64,000 nt of DNA from positions 3,909,501 through 3,973,500 of the forward strand of contig NZ_JALJWF010000001.1 in NCBI RefSeq assembly GCF_024168645.1, given 5' to 3'. The position numbers were made by a program, and so were the translations under genes. This document shows positions 10,405 to 18,813 of the stretch, one piece after another; positions within the stretch are counted from its first letter, which is position 1, and each line of letters opens with the position of its first letter. The notes below the pieces were generated by a model, which worked only from the letters and a program-made list of their open reading frames with translations, was not told where the DNA came from and ran no database searches. This DNA is from Pseudomonas sp. GGS8. GTDB taxonomy: Bacteria > Pseudomonadota > Gammaproteobacteria > Pseudomonadales > Pseudomonadaceae.

Positions 10405-10432
10405 GAAAAGCCCGGCTCAGGCCGGGCTTTTC
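10405..10432 (+). terminator. Intrinsic terminator of oprF
   Basis: Stem GAAAAGCCCGGC/GCCGGGCTTTTC with loop TCAG; the stem's A/T end and the following TTTG form the U-rich tail. Confidence 0.9.
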
Positions 10433-10470
10433 TTTGTCTGCGATTTGGTGATGAGGGGGGGCAAGTAGGT

Positions 10471-11235
10471 TCAGGCTGATTGATCGGCCGTCATCGCGGG
10501 CAAGCCACGCTCCCACAGAGATGACGTTGCACAGGCTGCCACGGTTCCAATCACCAAAATGGCTGGGCTTTTCAATTCAAAGGCGCAGGCATCGTCTTCC
10601 ATCGCGGTCAGGTTGCTCCGACATTCCCGTTGGTGCGGCAGCGAAGCGTTTTCGATCATCGCCACAGGGGTATTGGCTGCCATTCCGCCGGCCAGCAGTT
10701 GCTCACGGATTTCACTGAGTTTCGCCACGCCCATGTAGATCACCAGCGTGGTGCCGCCTTGAGCAAGGGCTTGCCAGTTCAGGCTGCTGTCATCCTGAGT
10801 GTGCGCCGTGACCAGTGTCACGCCCCGCGCGACGCCCCGGAGCGTCAGTGGGATATCGCATTGTGTCGCGCCGGCAAGGCCGGCGGTAATGCCATTGACC
10901 AGCTCAACCTCGACCCCTCGTTCACGCAACCACTGCGCCTCTTCACCGCCGCGCCCGAAAATGCACGGATCGCCACCCTTGAGCCGCACCACGCATTTAC
11001 CGTGGCGGGTATAACGCAGCATCAGGCGATGAATGAAGGCTTGAGGCGTGGAGCGACAGCCGCCGCGCTTGCCCACAGGAATAATTCGCGCATTCGGGCA
11101 ATGCTCCAGCACCGCGGGATTGACCAGATCGTCGATCAACACCACGTCCGCTTCGCGCAACGCTCGAACCGCCTTGAGGGTCAGCAATTCCGGATCGCCG
11201 GGACCCGCACCCACCAGCCAGACTTTAGCGCTCAT
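10471..11235 (-). CDS. cobA: Uroporphyrinogen-III C-methyltransferase
   Basis: 254 aa SAM-dependent enzyme (SUMT) making precorrin-2, used here for siroheme of the nitrite reductase. Family motifs: VWLVGAGPGDPELLTLKA at the N-terminus, VRLKGGDPCIFGRGGEEA, VNGITAGLAGATQCDIPLT and IYMGVAKL. It is a stand-alone SUMT, without the CysG dehydrogenase part. It closes the nirB-nirD-nitrate reductase-cobA operon; only 10 bp separate it from the reductase stop. The last residues (SSLWERGLPAMTADQSA) are encoded by a REP element, an unusual C-terminal extension. Confidence 0.93.
   Translation of the reverse strand: MSAKVWLVGAGPGDPELLTLKAVRALREADVVLIDDLVNPAVLEHCPNARIIPVGKRGGCRSTPQAFIHRLMLRYTRHGKCVVRLKGGDPCIFGRGGEEAQWLRERGVEVELVNGITAGLAGATQCDIPLTLRGVARGVTLVTAHTQDDSSLNWQALAQGGTTLVIYMGVAKLSEIREQLLAGGMAANTPVAMIENASLPHQRECRSNLTAMEDDACAFELKSPAILVIGTVAACATSSLWERGLPAMTADQSA
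10492..10517. repeat. REP element inside the cobA 3' end
   Basis: Single REP palindrome (CATCGCGGGCAAGCCACGCT and flank) overlapping the coding end of cobA. Confidence 0.75.
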
Positions 11236-11245
11236 AGTGTTTTCC

Positions 11246-13963
11246 TCACGAGGTGACGGCGACTGGCTGCGCAGTGGCGGCCAGCAAACGCTTGATTTCC
11301 GGGACGCAGGAGCCGCATTGCGTGCCGCAGCCCAATTCTTGTTTCAAACCCTGCAAATCCAGACCACGGCTGATGCCGGCGCAGACTGCGTTCTGGCTGA
11401 CGTTCATGCAGTTGCACAGGGTTTTGGTGCCGGATGCCGGGGCGCCAGCGTTGCCTGGTGGCGCGCTCAACGGTGCCAGCAGCCAACGCCGCAGTTGTTC
11501 GTCGGCGCGACCTTCGAGCCACAGGCTTTGCAGCCAGTGCTGGGCGAGTGTTTCACCGGCCAGGCGAATCGCGGTGATCCGTCCATTCTCGATACGCACC
11601 CGTTTACCGATCGAACGCCGGGGGTCGTCGTAGGCCAATACCGGGCCGTCGTTGAGACCCAGGCATTGATCGATATCACGCAACAACTGTGGCTCTGGCG
11701 CGGTGGCGCTGGCGGCGCGTATCAGCAGCGCGGGGCGCTCACGGCCGGCCAGACTGAGGCTGGCGTAGGAAAACGCCTCGCAGAGTGGTCGCAGCGTCTC
11801 CAGGTGCTGTTGAACATCGCCTTCGATGAGGGCGAAAAGCTGCCAAGGCAATTGCACGGGCTCGAGTCGCACACCGCTGTGTTTGAGTTCCGGTTGTTTC
11901 GACAACGGATCGAAGGCGGGAAGGGTGAGGGTATTCACACCGCCCTTGAGAAAGCGGTCGCCCCAATGCATCGGCAGGAAAGCCTGGCCCGGACGTACGC
12001 TGTCGTCGCTGCTGACCGGCAGGATCACCGCGCCCCGGCGACTTTTCAGATTGATCAGGTCGCCAGGTTGCAGGCGGTGCCGACGCAGTTCATCCGGGTG
12101 TAGGCTCAACACGGCTTCGCTGACATGGCCGAACAGCTGCGCGGCGGTGCCGGTGCGGCTCATGCCGTGCCATTGATCGCGCAGGCGGCCGGTGATCAGG
12201 GTCAGCGGGAAGCGCGCATCGCGTTGTTCCTTGGCGGCGCGATACGGGTCGGTTACGAACTGTGCACGCCCGCTGGCGGTCGGGAAAACCCCGTCGAGGT
12301 ACAATCGCGCGGTGCCTTCGCGGGCACCGGCGGGGAAGGGCCATTGCTGGGGGCCGAGTTGGTCGATCAACGCATGACTGATCCCGGACAGGTCGAGGTC
12401 GCGACCGCGAGTCAGTTGTTTGTATTCGTCGAAGACCTGTGCCGGGGTTTCAAAGGCAAACAGGCTAGGGGCTCCGGGACGCAGATGTTTCTCCAGGCGC
12501 TGTGCGAAATCCACGGTGATTGCCCAGTCGGGCCGTGCTTCACCGGGTGCGCCGATGGCTCGGCGGACGTGGGAAATGCGTCGTTCCGAGTTGGTAACCG
12601 TGCCGTCCTTTTCTCCCCAACTGGCGGCTGGCAGCAGCAGGTCAGCGAAGGCGGCGGTTTCGGTGGTGTGGAAGGCTTCCTGTAACACCACGAACGGGCA
12701 GGTTTGCAGTGCCTCGCGCACGGCGGTCTGGTCCGGAAGTGACTGGGCAGGGTTGGTGCAGGCGATCCACAGGGCTTTGATCTTGCCGCTGCGCATCTGC
12801 TCGAACAGTTCGATGGCTGTTAGTCCGGTGTTTTCGGGCAGTTGATCGACGCCCCAGTAGGCGGCCACTTGCGCGCGGTGTTCGGCATTGGCCGCTTCAC
12901 GATGGCCTGGCAGCAGGTTCGACAAGCTGCCGGTTTCCCGACCGCCCATGGCATTAGGCTGACCGGTCAGCGAGAAAGGTCCTGCACCGGGCCGGCCGAT
13001 TTGCCCGGTGGCCAGGTGCAGGTTGATCAGCGCGCTGTTCTTCGCGCTGCCGGCGGTGGACTGATTCAGCCCCATGCACCACAGCGACAGGAAGCTCGGT
13101 GACGTGCCGACCCATTCCGCGCATTGCTGCAGTTGCTCGACGCTGATGCCACAGAGTTGCGAAACCATTGTCGGGGTGTAATCGCGCACCAGGGTTTTCA
13201 GCTCGGCCAAACCTTCGGTGTGGGCCTTGATGAAGTCGCGGTCAATCCAGTCTTCCCACAACAGCAGGTGCAATATCCCATGGAACAAAGCGACATCGGT
13301 ACCGGGCAGAATCGCCAGGTGCAGGTCAGCCAGATCACAGGTGTCGGTGCGCCGTGGGTCGATGACGATGACTTTCATCTGCGGACGGCGAGATTTGGCT
13401 TCTTCCAGGCGACGAAACAGAATTGGGTGGGCGTAAGCCATGTTGCTGCCGACGATCATCACGCAGTCGCTCAATTCCAGGTCTTCGTAGTTGCAGGGCG
13501 GAGCGTCGGCGCCGAGGCTGCGCTTGTAGCCGACCACCGCTGAAGACATGCACAGTCGTGAATTGCTGTCGATGTTGTTGGTGCCCACCAGCGCCCGCGC
13601 CAGTTTGTTGAAGGCGTAGTAGTCCTCGGTCAGCAATTGCCCGGAGATGTAGAACGCGACACTGTCCGGGCCGTGCTCGGCGATGGTTTCGGCGAAAACG
13701 CTGGCGGCGTGATCGAGGGCAGTGTCCCAGTCGGTGCGGCTGCGAGCCAGGCCTTTGCCCAGCCGTAGTTCCGGGTACAACGCCCGTGCTGTCAGATCGC
13801 CGGTCAGGTGCAGGGTCGAACCTTTACTGCACAGTTTGCCGAAGTTGGCCGGGTGCGCCGGATCGCCGCTGACGCCGAGAATGCGCTCGCCGTCGTGCTC
13901 GATCAGCACGCCGCAGCCAACCCCGCAGTAGCAGCAGGTGGAGGCGGTGATTTGGCGGTCCAT
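11246..13963 (-). CDS. nasC: Assimilatory nitrate reductase, catalytic subunit (Mo-bisMGD)
   Basis: 905 aa cytosolic enzyme reducing nitrate to nitrite. The N-terminal [4Fe-4S] site is CCYCGVGCGVLI...LCSKGS, followed by molybdopterin oxidoreductase domains and the dinucleotide-binding domain near 580-700 (FPLTLITGRLRDQWHGMSRTG). The C-terminal BFD-like [2Fe-2S] domain is CNCMNVSQNAVC...CGTQCGSCVPEI. The symbol varies between species (nasC, nasA or nasB for this subunit). Its ATG overlaps the nirD stop by one base (TGATG), so translation is coupled. Electrons probably arrive through the BFD-like domain or from an unlinked partner; none is encoded here. Confidence 0.93.
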   Translation of the reverse strand: MDRQITASTCCYCGVGCGVLIEHDGERILGVSGDPAHPANFGKLCSKGSTLHLTGDLTARALYPELRLGKGLARSRTDWDTALDHAASVFAETIAEHGPDSVAFYISGQLLTEDYYAFNKLARALVGTNNIDSNSRLCMSSAVVGYKRSLGADAPPCNYEDLELSDCVMIVGSNMAYAHPILFRRLEEAKSRRPQMKVIVIDPRRTDTCDLADLHLAILPGTDVALFHGILHLLLWEDWIDRDFIKAHTEGLAELKTLVRDYTPTMVSQLCGISVEQLQQCAEWVGTSPSFLSLWCMGLNQSTAGSAKNSALINLHLATGQIGRPGAGPFSLTGQPNAMGGRETGSLSNLLPGHREAANAEHRAQVAAYWGVDQLPENTGLTAIELFEQMRSGKIKALWIACTNPAQSLPDQTAVREALQTCPFVVLQEAFHTTETAAFADLLLPAASWGEKDGTVTNSERRISHVRRAIGAPGEARPDWAITVDFAQRLEKHLRPGAPSLFAFETPAQVFDEYKQLTRGRDLDLSGISHALIDQLGPQQWPFPAGAREGTARLYLDGVFPTASGRAQFVTDPYRAAKEQRDARFPLTLITGRLRDQWHGMSRTGTAAQLFGHVSEAVLSLHPDELRRHRLQPGDLINLKSRRGAVILPVSSDDSVRPGQAFLPMHWGDRFLKGGVNTLTLPAFDPLSKQPELKHSGVRLEPVQLPWQLFALIEGDVQQHLETLRPLCEAFSYASLSLAGRERPALLIRAASATAPEPQLLRDIDQCLGLNDGPVLAYDDPRRSIGKRVRIENGRITAIRLAGETLAQHWLQSLWLEGRADEQLRRWLLAPLSAPPGNAGAPASGTKTLCNCMNVSQNAVCAGISRGLDLQGLKQELGCGTQCGSCVPEIKRLLAATAQPVAVTS

Positions 13964-14280
13964 CAGCTTGCTTCCCGCAGGGCCAGCAACACCCGGCCAT
14001 TCTCGACCCGTGCCGAGTGATGGTGGGCGCAGCCGATATCGGGAGCCTGGGCCTCGCCGGTTTCCAGATCGATCTGCCAGTTGTGTAGCGGGCAGGCGAC
14101 CCGTTTGCCGTAGATCAAGCCTTGGGACAGCGGCCCGCCCTTGTGCGGGCAGCGGTCGTCGAGGGCGAAAACCTCATCATCGCTCGTACGAAAAATCGCG
14201 ATGTCGCCTTTCGGGCCGGCGATGATTCGCGAGCCGAGGGCATTGATCTCTTCCAGTGCGCAGATATCCAGCCAGTTCAT
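13963..14280 (-). CDS. nirD: Nitrite reductase small subunit NirD
   Basis: 105 aa Rieske-like small subunit of NADH-dependent nitrite reductase. The Rieske pattern is intact here: C-x-H in RCPHKGGP and C-x2-H in CPLHNW, so a [2Fe-2S] cluster is plausible. The start ATG (14278-14280) overlaps the nirB stop (ATGA, 4 bp), the usual arrangement. An upstream in-frame extension exists but would lie inside nirB. Confidence 0.92.
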   Translation of the reverse strand: MNWLDICALEEINALGSRIIAGPKGDIAIFRTSDDEVFALDDRCPHKGGPLSQGLIYGKRVACPLHNWQIDLETGEAQAPDIGCAHHHSARVENGRVLLALREAS

Positions 14281-16730
14281 ACCGACACCTCCAGGTTCTT
14301 CACGGGAATGACCTCGAATTCTTTTTTCAGCAGTGGCTGTTCGAGGCGTTCCTTCCACGGGTCCTGTTCGAACGACAGGGAAAATTGCAGGCGTTCGTTG
14401 AGTGCCTTGCGCCGTACCGGGTCTTCCAGCACGGCTTTCTTGATGTGTTCCATGCCGACCCGCTGCAGGTAATGCACGGTGCGCTCGAGGTAGAAGGCTT
14501 CTTCACGGTACAGCTGCAGGAAAGCGCCGTTGTATTCGCGCACTTCTTCAGCGGTTTTCAGCTTGACGAAGAATTCTGCGACTTCGGTCTTGATCCCGCC
14601 GTTGCCACCGATATACATCTCCCAGCCGGAATCCACGCCGATAATTCCGACGTCCTTGATCCCCGCTTCCGAGCAGTTGCGTGGGCAACCGGATACGGCC
14701 AGTTTCACTTTGTGCGGCGACCACATGTTGAACAGGTCATGTTCGAGCTCAATGCCCAGTTGCGTGGAGTTCTGGGTGCCGAAGCGGCAGAACTCGCTGC
14801 CGACACAGGTTTTCACGGTGCGGATGGATTTGCCGTAGGCGTGGCCGGACGGCATGTCCAGGTCTTTCCAGACGCCCGGCAGGTCTTGCTTTTTGATCCC
14901 CAGCAAGTCGATGCGTTGGCCGCCGGTGACCTTGACCATTGGCACGTTGTACTTGTCGGCCACGTCGGCAATGCGTCGCAGCTCTGAAGGATTGGTCACA
15001 CCGCCCCACATCCGCGGGACTACAGAGTAAGTGCCGTCTTTCTGAATGTTGGCGTGGGCACGTTCGTTGATCAGGCGCGATTGCGGGTCGTCCTTGGCCT
15101 CGCCGGGCCAGGTGGAAATCAGGTAGTAGTTGAGCGCCGGGCGGCAGGTGGCACAGCCGTTCGGGGTGCGCCAGTTCAGGTAGCTCATGGTGCCGGCGAT
15201 GGTCAGCAGGTGCTGGTCGCGGATGGCCTGGCGGATTTGTCCGTGGTTGAGGTCGCTGCAACCGCAGATGGCTTTTTCGCTTTTCGGTTTGACGTCTGCC
15301 GCGCCGCCCACGGTGTTGATCAGGATCTGCTCGACGAGGCCGGCGCAGGAGCCGCAGGAGCTGGCGGCCTTGGTGTGTTTCTTCACGTCGTCGACGCTGA
15401 ACAACCCATGTTCCTGAATGGCTTTGACGATGGTGCCTTTGCACACGCCGTTACAGCCGCAAACTTCGGCGGTGTCGGCCATGCTCATGGCTTTGTCCTG
15501 GCCTTGATGTCCTACATCGCCTAAAGCATTTTCGCCAAACATCAAATGATCGCGGATCTCGCCGATGGCATGGTTCTCACGGATCTGCCGGAAATACCAA
15601 CCACCGTCTGCCGTATCGCCGTACAGACAGGCTCCCACCAGCACGTCATCCTTGATCACCAGTTTTTTGTAGACCCCGCCGATCGGGTCGGAGAGGGTGA
15701 TGGTTTCGGTGCCTTCGCCGCCCATGAAGTCGCCGGCGGAGAACAGGTCGATGCCGGTGACTTTCAATTTGGTCGACGTCACCGAGCCCTTGTAGGTGGC
15801 GAAGCCCAGTTGGGCGAGGTGGTTGGCGCACACCTTGGCTTGTTCGAACAGCGGCGCGACCAGGCCGTAGGCGGTGCCGCGGTGGCTGGCGCATTCACCG
15901 ATGGCGTACACCCGAGGGTCGTAGGTTTGCATCGTGTCGTTGACCAGAATCCCGCGGCTGCAAGGGATGCCGGATTTTTCCGCGAGTTCGGTGTTGGGGC
16001 GAATGCCGGCGGCCATCACCACCAGGTCGGCGGGGATGATGTCGCCGTTCTTGAACTGCACCGAACCGACCCGGCCATTGCCGGCGTCGTGCAGGGCCTG
16101 GGTCTGTTCACACAGGCGGAAATGCAGGCCGCGGGCTTCCAGGGCGGTTTGCAGGAGTTGGCCGCTGGTTTTGTCCAGTTGGCGCTCCAGCAGCCATTCG
16201 CCGATGTGCACCACGGTGACGTGCATGCCCCGCAGCATCAGGCCGTTGGCGGCTTCAAGGCCCAGCAGGCCGCCACCGATGACCACGGCGTGCTTGTGGG
16301 TCTTGGCGGTGTCGATCATCACCTGGGTGTCGGCAATGTCGCGGTAGCCGATCACGCCCTGCAAGGTATTGCCGGGGATCGGCAAGATGAACGGGGTCGA
16401 GCCGGTGGCAATCAGCAAGCGGTCGTATTCAGCCTCAGTGCCGTCTTCGGCGATGACCCGGCGTTTGACCCGGTCGATCTCCACCACTTTGCGGTTGAGC
16501 AGCAGCTTGATGTGGTTTTCCAGGTACCAGTCCAGATCGTTGAGCACGATCTCTTCGAACGTCTGTTCGCCGGCCAGTACGGGGGACAGCAGGATACGGT
16601 TGTAGTTGGTATGGGGTTCGGCGCCGAAGACCGTGATGTCGTACAGCTCATTACTCAGCTTGAGCAGTTCTTCCAGGGTACGAACCCCGGCCATGCCGTT
16701 GCCGATCATCACCAGCTTTAGTTTTTTCAT
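14277..16730 (-). CDS. nirB: Nitrite reductase [NAD(P)H] large subunit NirB
   Basis: 817 aa cytosolic siroheme enzyme reducing nitrite to ammonium. Order: FAD site KLVMIGNGMAGVRTLEELL at the N-terminus; NAD site HAVVIGGGLLGLEAANGL near residue 150; BFD-like [2Fe-2S] domain CGCNGVCKGTI...SCGSCAGL near 420-470; siroheme/[4Fe-4S] ligands TCVGSEFCRFGTQ and VSGCPRNCSE near 640-680. The start ATG at 16730 has GGAGAACC upstream and matches the family N-terminus. It is the first gene of the nirB-nirD-nasC-cobA operon and is preceded by a sigma54 promoter and an ANTAR-type leader. Confidence 0.96.
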   Translation of the reverse strand: MKKLKLVMIGNGMAGVRTLEELLKLSNELYDITVFGAEPHTNYNRILLSPVLAGEQTFEEIVLNDLDWYLENHIKLLLNRKVVEIDRVKRRVIAEDGTEAEYDRLLIATGSTPFILPIPGNTLQGVIGYRDIADTQVMIDTAKTHKHAVVIGGGLLGLEAANGLMLRGMHVTVVHIGEWLLERQLDKTSGQLLQTALEARGLHFRLCEQTQALHDAGNGRVGSVQFKNGDIIPADLVVMAAGIRPNTELAEKSGIPCSRGILVNDTMQTYDPRVYAIGECASHRGTAYGLVAPLFEQAKVCANHLAQLGFATYKGSVTSTKLKVTGIDLFSAGDFMGGEGTETITLSDPIGGVYKKLVIKDDVLVGACLYGDTADGGWYFRQIRENHAIGEIRDHLMFGENALGDVGHQGQDKAMSMADTAEVCGCNGVCKGTIVKAIQEHGLFSVDDVKKHTKAASSCGSCAGLVEQILINTVGGAADVKPKSEKAICGCSDLNHGQIRQAIRDQHLLTIAGTMSYLNWRTPNGCATCRPALNYYLISTWPGEAKDDPQSRLINERAHANIQKDGTYSVVPRMWGGVTNPSELRRIADVADKYNVPMVKVTGGQRIDLLGIKKQDLPGVWKDLDMPSGHAYGKSIRTVKTCVGSEFCRFGTQNSTQLGIELEHDLFNMWSPHKVKLAVSGCPRNCSEAGIKDVGIIGVDSGWEMYIGGNGGIKTEVAEFFVKLKTAEEVREYNGAFLQLYREEAFYLERTVHYLQRVGMEHIKKAVLEDPVRRKALNERLQFSLSFEQDPWKERLEQPLLKKEFEVIPVKNLEVSV

Positions 16731-16801
16731 CAGGTTCTCCGGGGAGCTCGGGCTTGCCTCATCAGGGCATTCAGGCCTTGCTCGACAAAATTTGCGCAAA
16801 C

Positions 16802-16841
16802 AAAAAAGGCGTCCCGCTAGCTAACTAGCGAGGACGCCTTT
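16802..16841 (-). terminator. Leader terminator (attenuator) upstream of nirB
   Basis: On the minus strand AAAGGCGTCC (16841-16832) pairs with GGACGCCTTT (16814-16805), with an inner CGCTAG/CTAGCG stem and TTAG loop, followed by six T. It lies 71 bp before the nirB ATG, so it must be read through for nirB expression. It is the target of the proposed NasT antitermination. Confidence 0.88.
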
Positions 16842-16849
16842 GTCCTTGT

Positions 16850-16888
16850 CCCGTTCTCTCGGGCAGCGCAGCCTTCTACGTTGAAGGC
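16850..16888 (-). promoter_or_regulatory. Tandem hexaloop hairpins (ANTAR/NasT target) in the nirB leader
   Basis: Minus-strand hairpin 1: GCCTTC-AACGTA-GAAGGC (16888-16871). Hairpin 2: CCCG-AGAGAA-CGGG (16863-16850). Both six-base loops have A at position 1 and G at position 4, the rule for RNA bound by ANTAR proteins. They precede the leader terminator, and nasT is encoded 4 kb away. Confidence 0.82.
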
Positions 16889-16916
16889 CGGGCTTTATGT
16901 ATGTTGGGAAAGGTAA

Positions 16917-16933
16917 TGCAGTGGTTGTGCCAA
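16917..16933 (-). promoter_or_regulatory. Sigma54 (-24/-12) promoter of the nirB operon
   Basis: Minus strand TTGGCACAACCACTGCA: GG at -24 and GC at -12 separated by exactly 10 bases. The start of transcription would be near 16906, about 18 nt before hairpin 1. Confidence 0.8.
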
Positions 16934-17028
16934 GTCTCGCAAGGGCCGGATTTATGGGCTCTTGTCATGGAAGGAGGGTGTTTTCGTGCACCGGTTCAAG
17001 GCGTGATGCCCGGTTTTGAAGCAGAAAA

Positions 17029-17110
17029 ATCAAAAGATCGCAGCCTTCGGCAGCTCCTGCAGGAGATCGTGGGCACCCGTGGGAGCTGTCGCAGGCTGCG
17101 ATCTTTTGAT
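17029..17110. repeat. Inverted repeat of the ATCAAAAGATCGCAGCC family
   Basis: A 17-bp arm ATCAAAAGATCGCAGCC (17029-17045) pairs with its complement at 17094-17110; inner GGCAGCTCC/GGGAGCTGTC also pairs. This is a second dispersed palindrome family of fluorescent pseudomonads. It lies just after the kinase stop and could end its transcript. Confidence 0.75.
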
Positions 17111-17135
17111 CTTTATGGGGGGGGCAGTAAAAATC

Positions 17136-18806
17136 TCAGCCATGAAACAGCAAAAACAGCAGCGCCAGATTCGCCAGCAACGACACCAGCGCCAACGTTC
17201 GCCAGACTTTCAATGGCTCGCGCTCCAGCAACGGTCTGGGGCGCACGCTCAAACTGCGTCGTTCTCCCTGTTCCAGCAGCAACAACCATTCTTCGGCCGT
17301 TTCAAAGCGCTGATCCGGGGCTACCGCCACTGCGCGCTCCAGACTTTGTGCGATCCATTCCGGCAGGTCGGGCCGGTAGCGACTGGCGCTGACAGGCGCC
17401 CCAAACCGTGGACGCTGGAACGCTTCGATTTCGCCGTAGGGATAATGCCCGGTGAGCAGGTAATACAAGGTCACGCCGACGGCATACAGATCCTGTTGTG
17501 GCGTCGGTGAGTCGCCGCGAAAGGCTTCCGGCGCGATATAGCTGGGCGTTCCAGGCAGGGCAAAGGCTTGATCTTCAGACAGCCCGGGACAGTAGGCGAG
17601 GCCGAAATCCAGCAGGCGCAACTCGCCATCGTCACCCAGCAGCAGGTTCTCCGGTTTGATATCGCGATGCAGAATCTGCCGTCGATGCAGGATGCCGACG
17701 GCTCTCAGCAAGCGTTCGGCCAGGTCCTGCCATTGCGCCAGTGGCAGCGTTGTGACGCGCTCATGCAACTCAGCCAGGGTCGACCCGGAATATTCACGCA
17801 TCACGTAGTACAAATGCTGACGCTGACTGGCGGCATGGACTTCAGGGAAATGCCGACCCGCTACACGCTTGAGAAACCATTCCTCCGACAACAATGCCTG
17901 CCCGGCCTGGTGATCGTCACGCAGTGCGCTGGGCAATGTTTTCAGCAGCCAGGGCTGTTGTTGTGCGTCGCGCACCCGGTAGAGCAGCGATTGCTGGCTC
18001 TGGCCGAGGGTCCCTTCGACCTGCCAGCCTTCGAAGGTCTGGCCCGGTTTCAGCGCAGGCGGGAGTGGCCATTGCTGCAGATGAATCAATGCATCGCCAA
18101 TGCTGGTTTCACCTAGGGCATCGACCCGCACCAGCAGGGCGCTGGCATTGTCCTGACTACCGGCCAGGTGCGCGGCGCTGACCAAAGTCTGCGCGGCACT
18201 GTTGAGGTCAGGTTGGTCGCGCAGAATCGCTGCGATGGCGGTGTCGCCCAGCACGGCCCAGATGCCGTCGCTGAGCAGCACGAAACTCTCGTTCAGGCGC
18301 AGTTCGCCATCCAGAAAATCCAGCACCAGATGTTGATCCAGCCCCAAGGCCCGCTTGAGCACATGCTGCATACCCGGCTGGTCCCAGACGTGATCTTCGC
18401 TCACCCGTTGCAAGGTGTCGGCGTGCCAGCGGTATACCCGGCAATCGCCGACATGCGCCAGGGTGAAACGCCTGCCGCGCATCACCAAGGCACTGACCGT
18501 GGTCAGCAGCGGTTGCCCGCCGCCGTTGGCCTGCAACCAGCGGTTTTGCGCCAGTAGCAGACGATCCAGTGCCTGGGCGACACCCCAGGTTTCCGGGGTG
18601 GCGTAGTAGTCCAGTGCCAGGGCCTGCAAGGTTGAACGGGCCGCGAGACCGCCATCGGCACATTGGCTGACGCCGTCGGCGATGGCGAACAGGTAACCTT
18701 TGCTCGCCGCCAGTGCCGGCGCCGGAGTGACCAGGCGCAGGGCGTCCTGGTTTTCTTCACGAGGCCCGATGGCGCTGGCTTCGGCAAAACTCAGTTGCAG
18801 GCTCAT
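17136..18806 (-). CDS. Bifunctional PP2C-type phosphatase / Ser-Thr protein kinase, membrane-anchored
   Basis: 556 aa. Residues about 1-230 form a PP2C phosphatase: FAIADGVSQCADGGLAARS, LSDGIWAVLGD, SQDNASALLVRVD. Residues about 255-520 form a Hanks-type kinase: ATP-site Lys in PWLLKTL, catalytic loop HRDIKPENLLLGD near 380, DFGLAYCPG, and APE-like IAPEAF. The chain ends in a single TM helix (LALVSLLANLALLFLLFHG), so both enzymes face the cytosol from the inner membrane. It starts 7 bp after the nasA stop and is surely co-transcribed with it. Its role in nitrate assimilation is unknown; homologues occupy the same place in other pseudomonads. Confidence 0.9.
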   Translation of the reverse strand: MSLQLSFAEASAIGPREENQDALRLVTPAPALAASKGYLFAIADGVSQCADGGLAARSTLQALALDYYATPETWGVAQALDRLLLAQNRWLQANGGGQPLLTTVSALVMRGRRFTLAHVGDCRVYRWHADTLQRVSEDHVWDQPGMQHVLKRALGLDQHLVLDFLDGELRLNESFVLLSDGIWAVLGDTAIAAILRDQPDLNSAAQTLVSAAHLAGSQDNASALLVRVDALGETSIGDALIHLQQWPLPPALKPGQTFEGWQVEGTLGQSQQSLLYRVRDAQQQPWLLKTLPSALRDDHQAGQALLSEEWFLKRVAGRHFPEVHAASQRQHLYYVMREYSGSTLAELHERVTTLPLAQWQDLAERLLRAVGILHRRQILHRDIKPENLLLGDDGELRLLDFGLAYCPGLSEDQAFALPGTPSYIAPEAFRGDSPTPQQDLYAVGVTLYYLLTGHYPYGEIEAFQRPRFGAPVSASRYRPDLPEWIAQSLERAVAVAPDQRFETAEEWLLLLEQGERRSLSVRPRPLLEREPLKVWRTLALVSLLANLALLFLLFHG

Positions 18807-18813
18807 TCAACCC

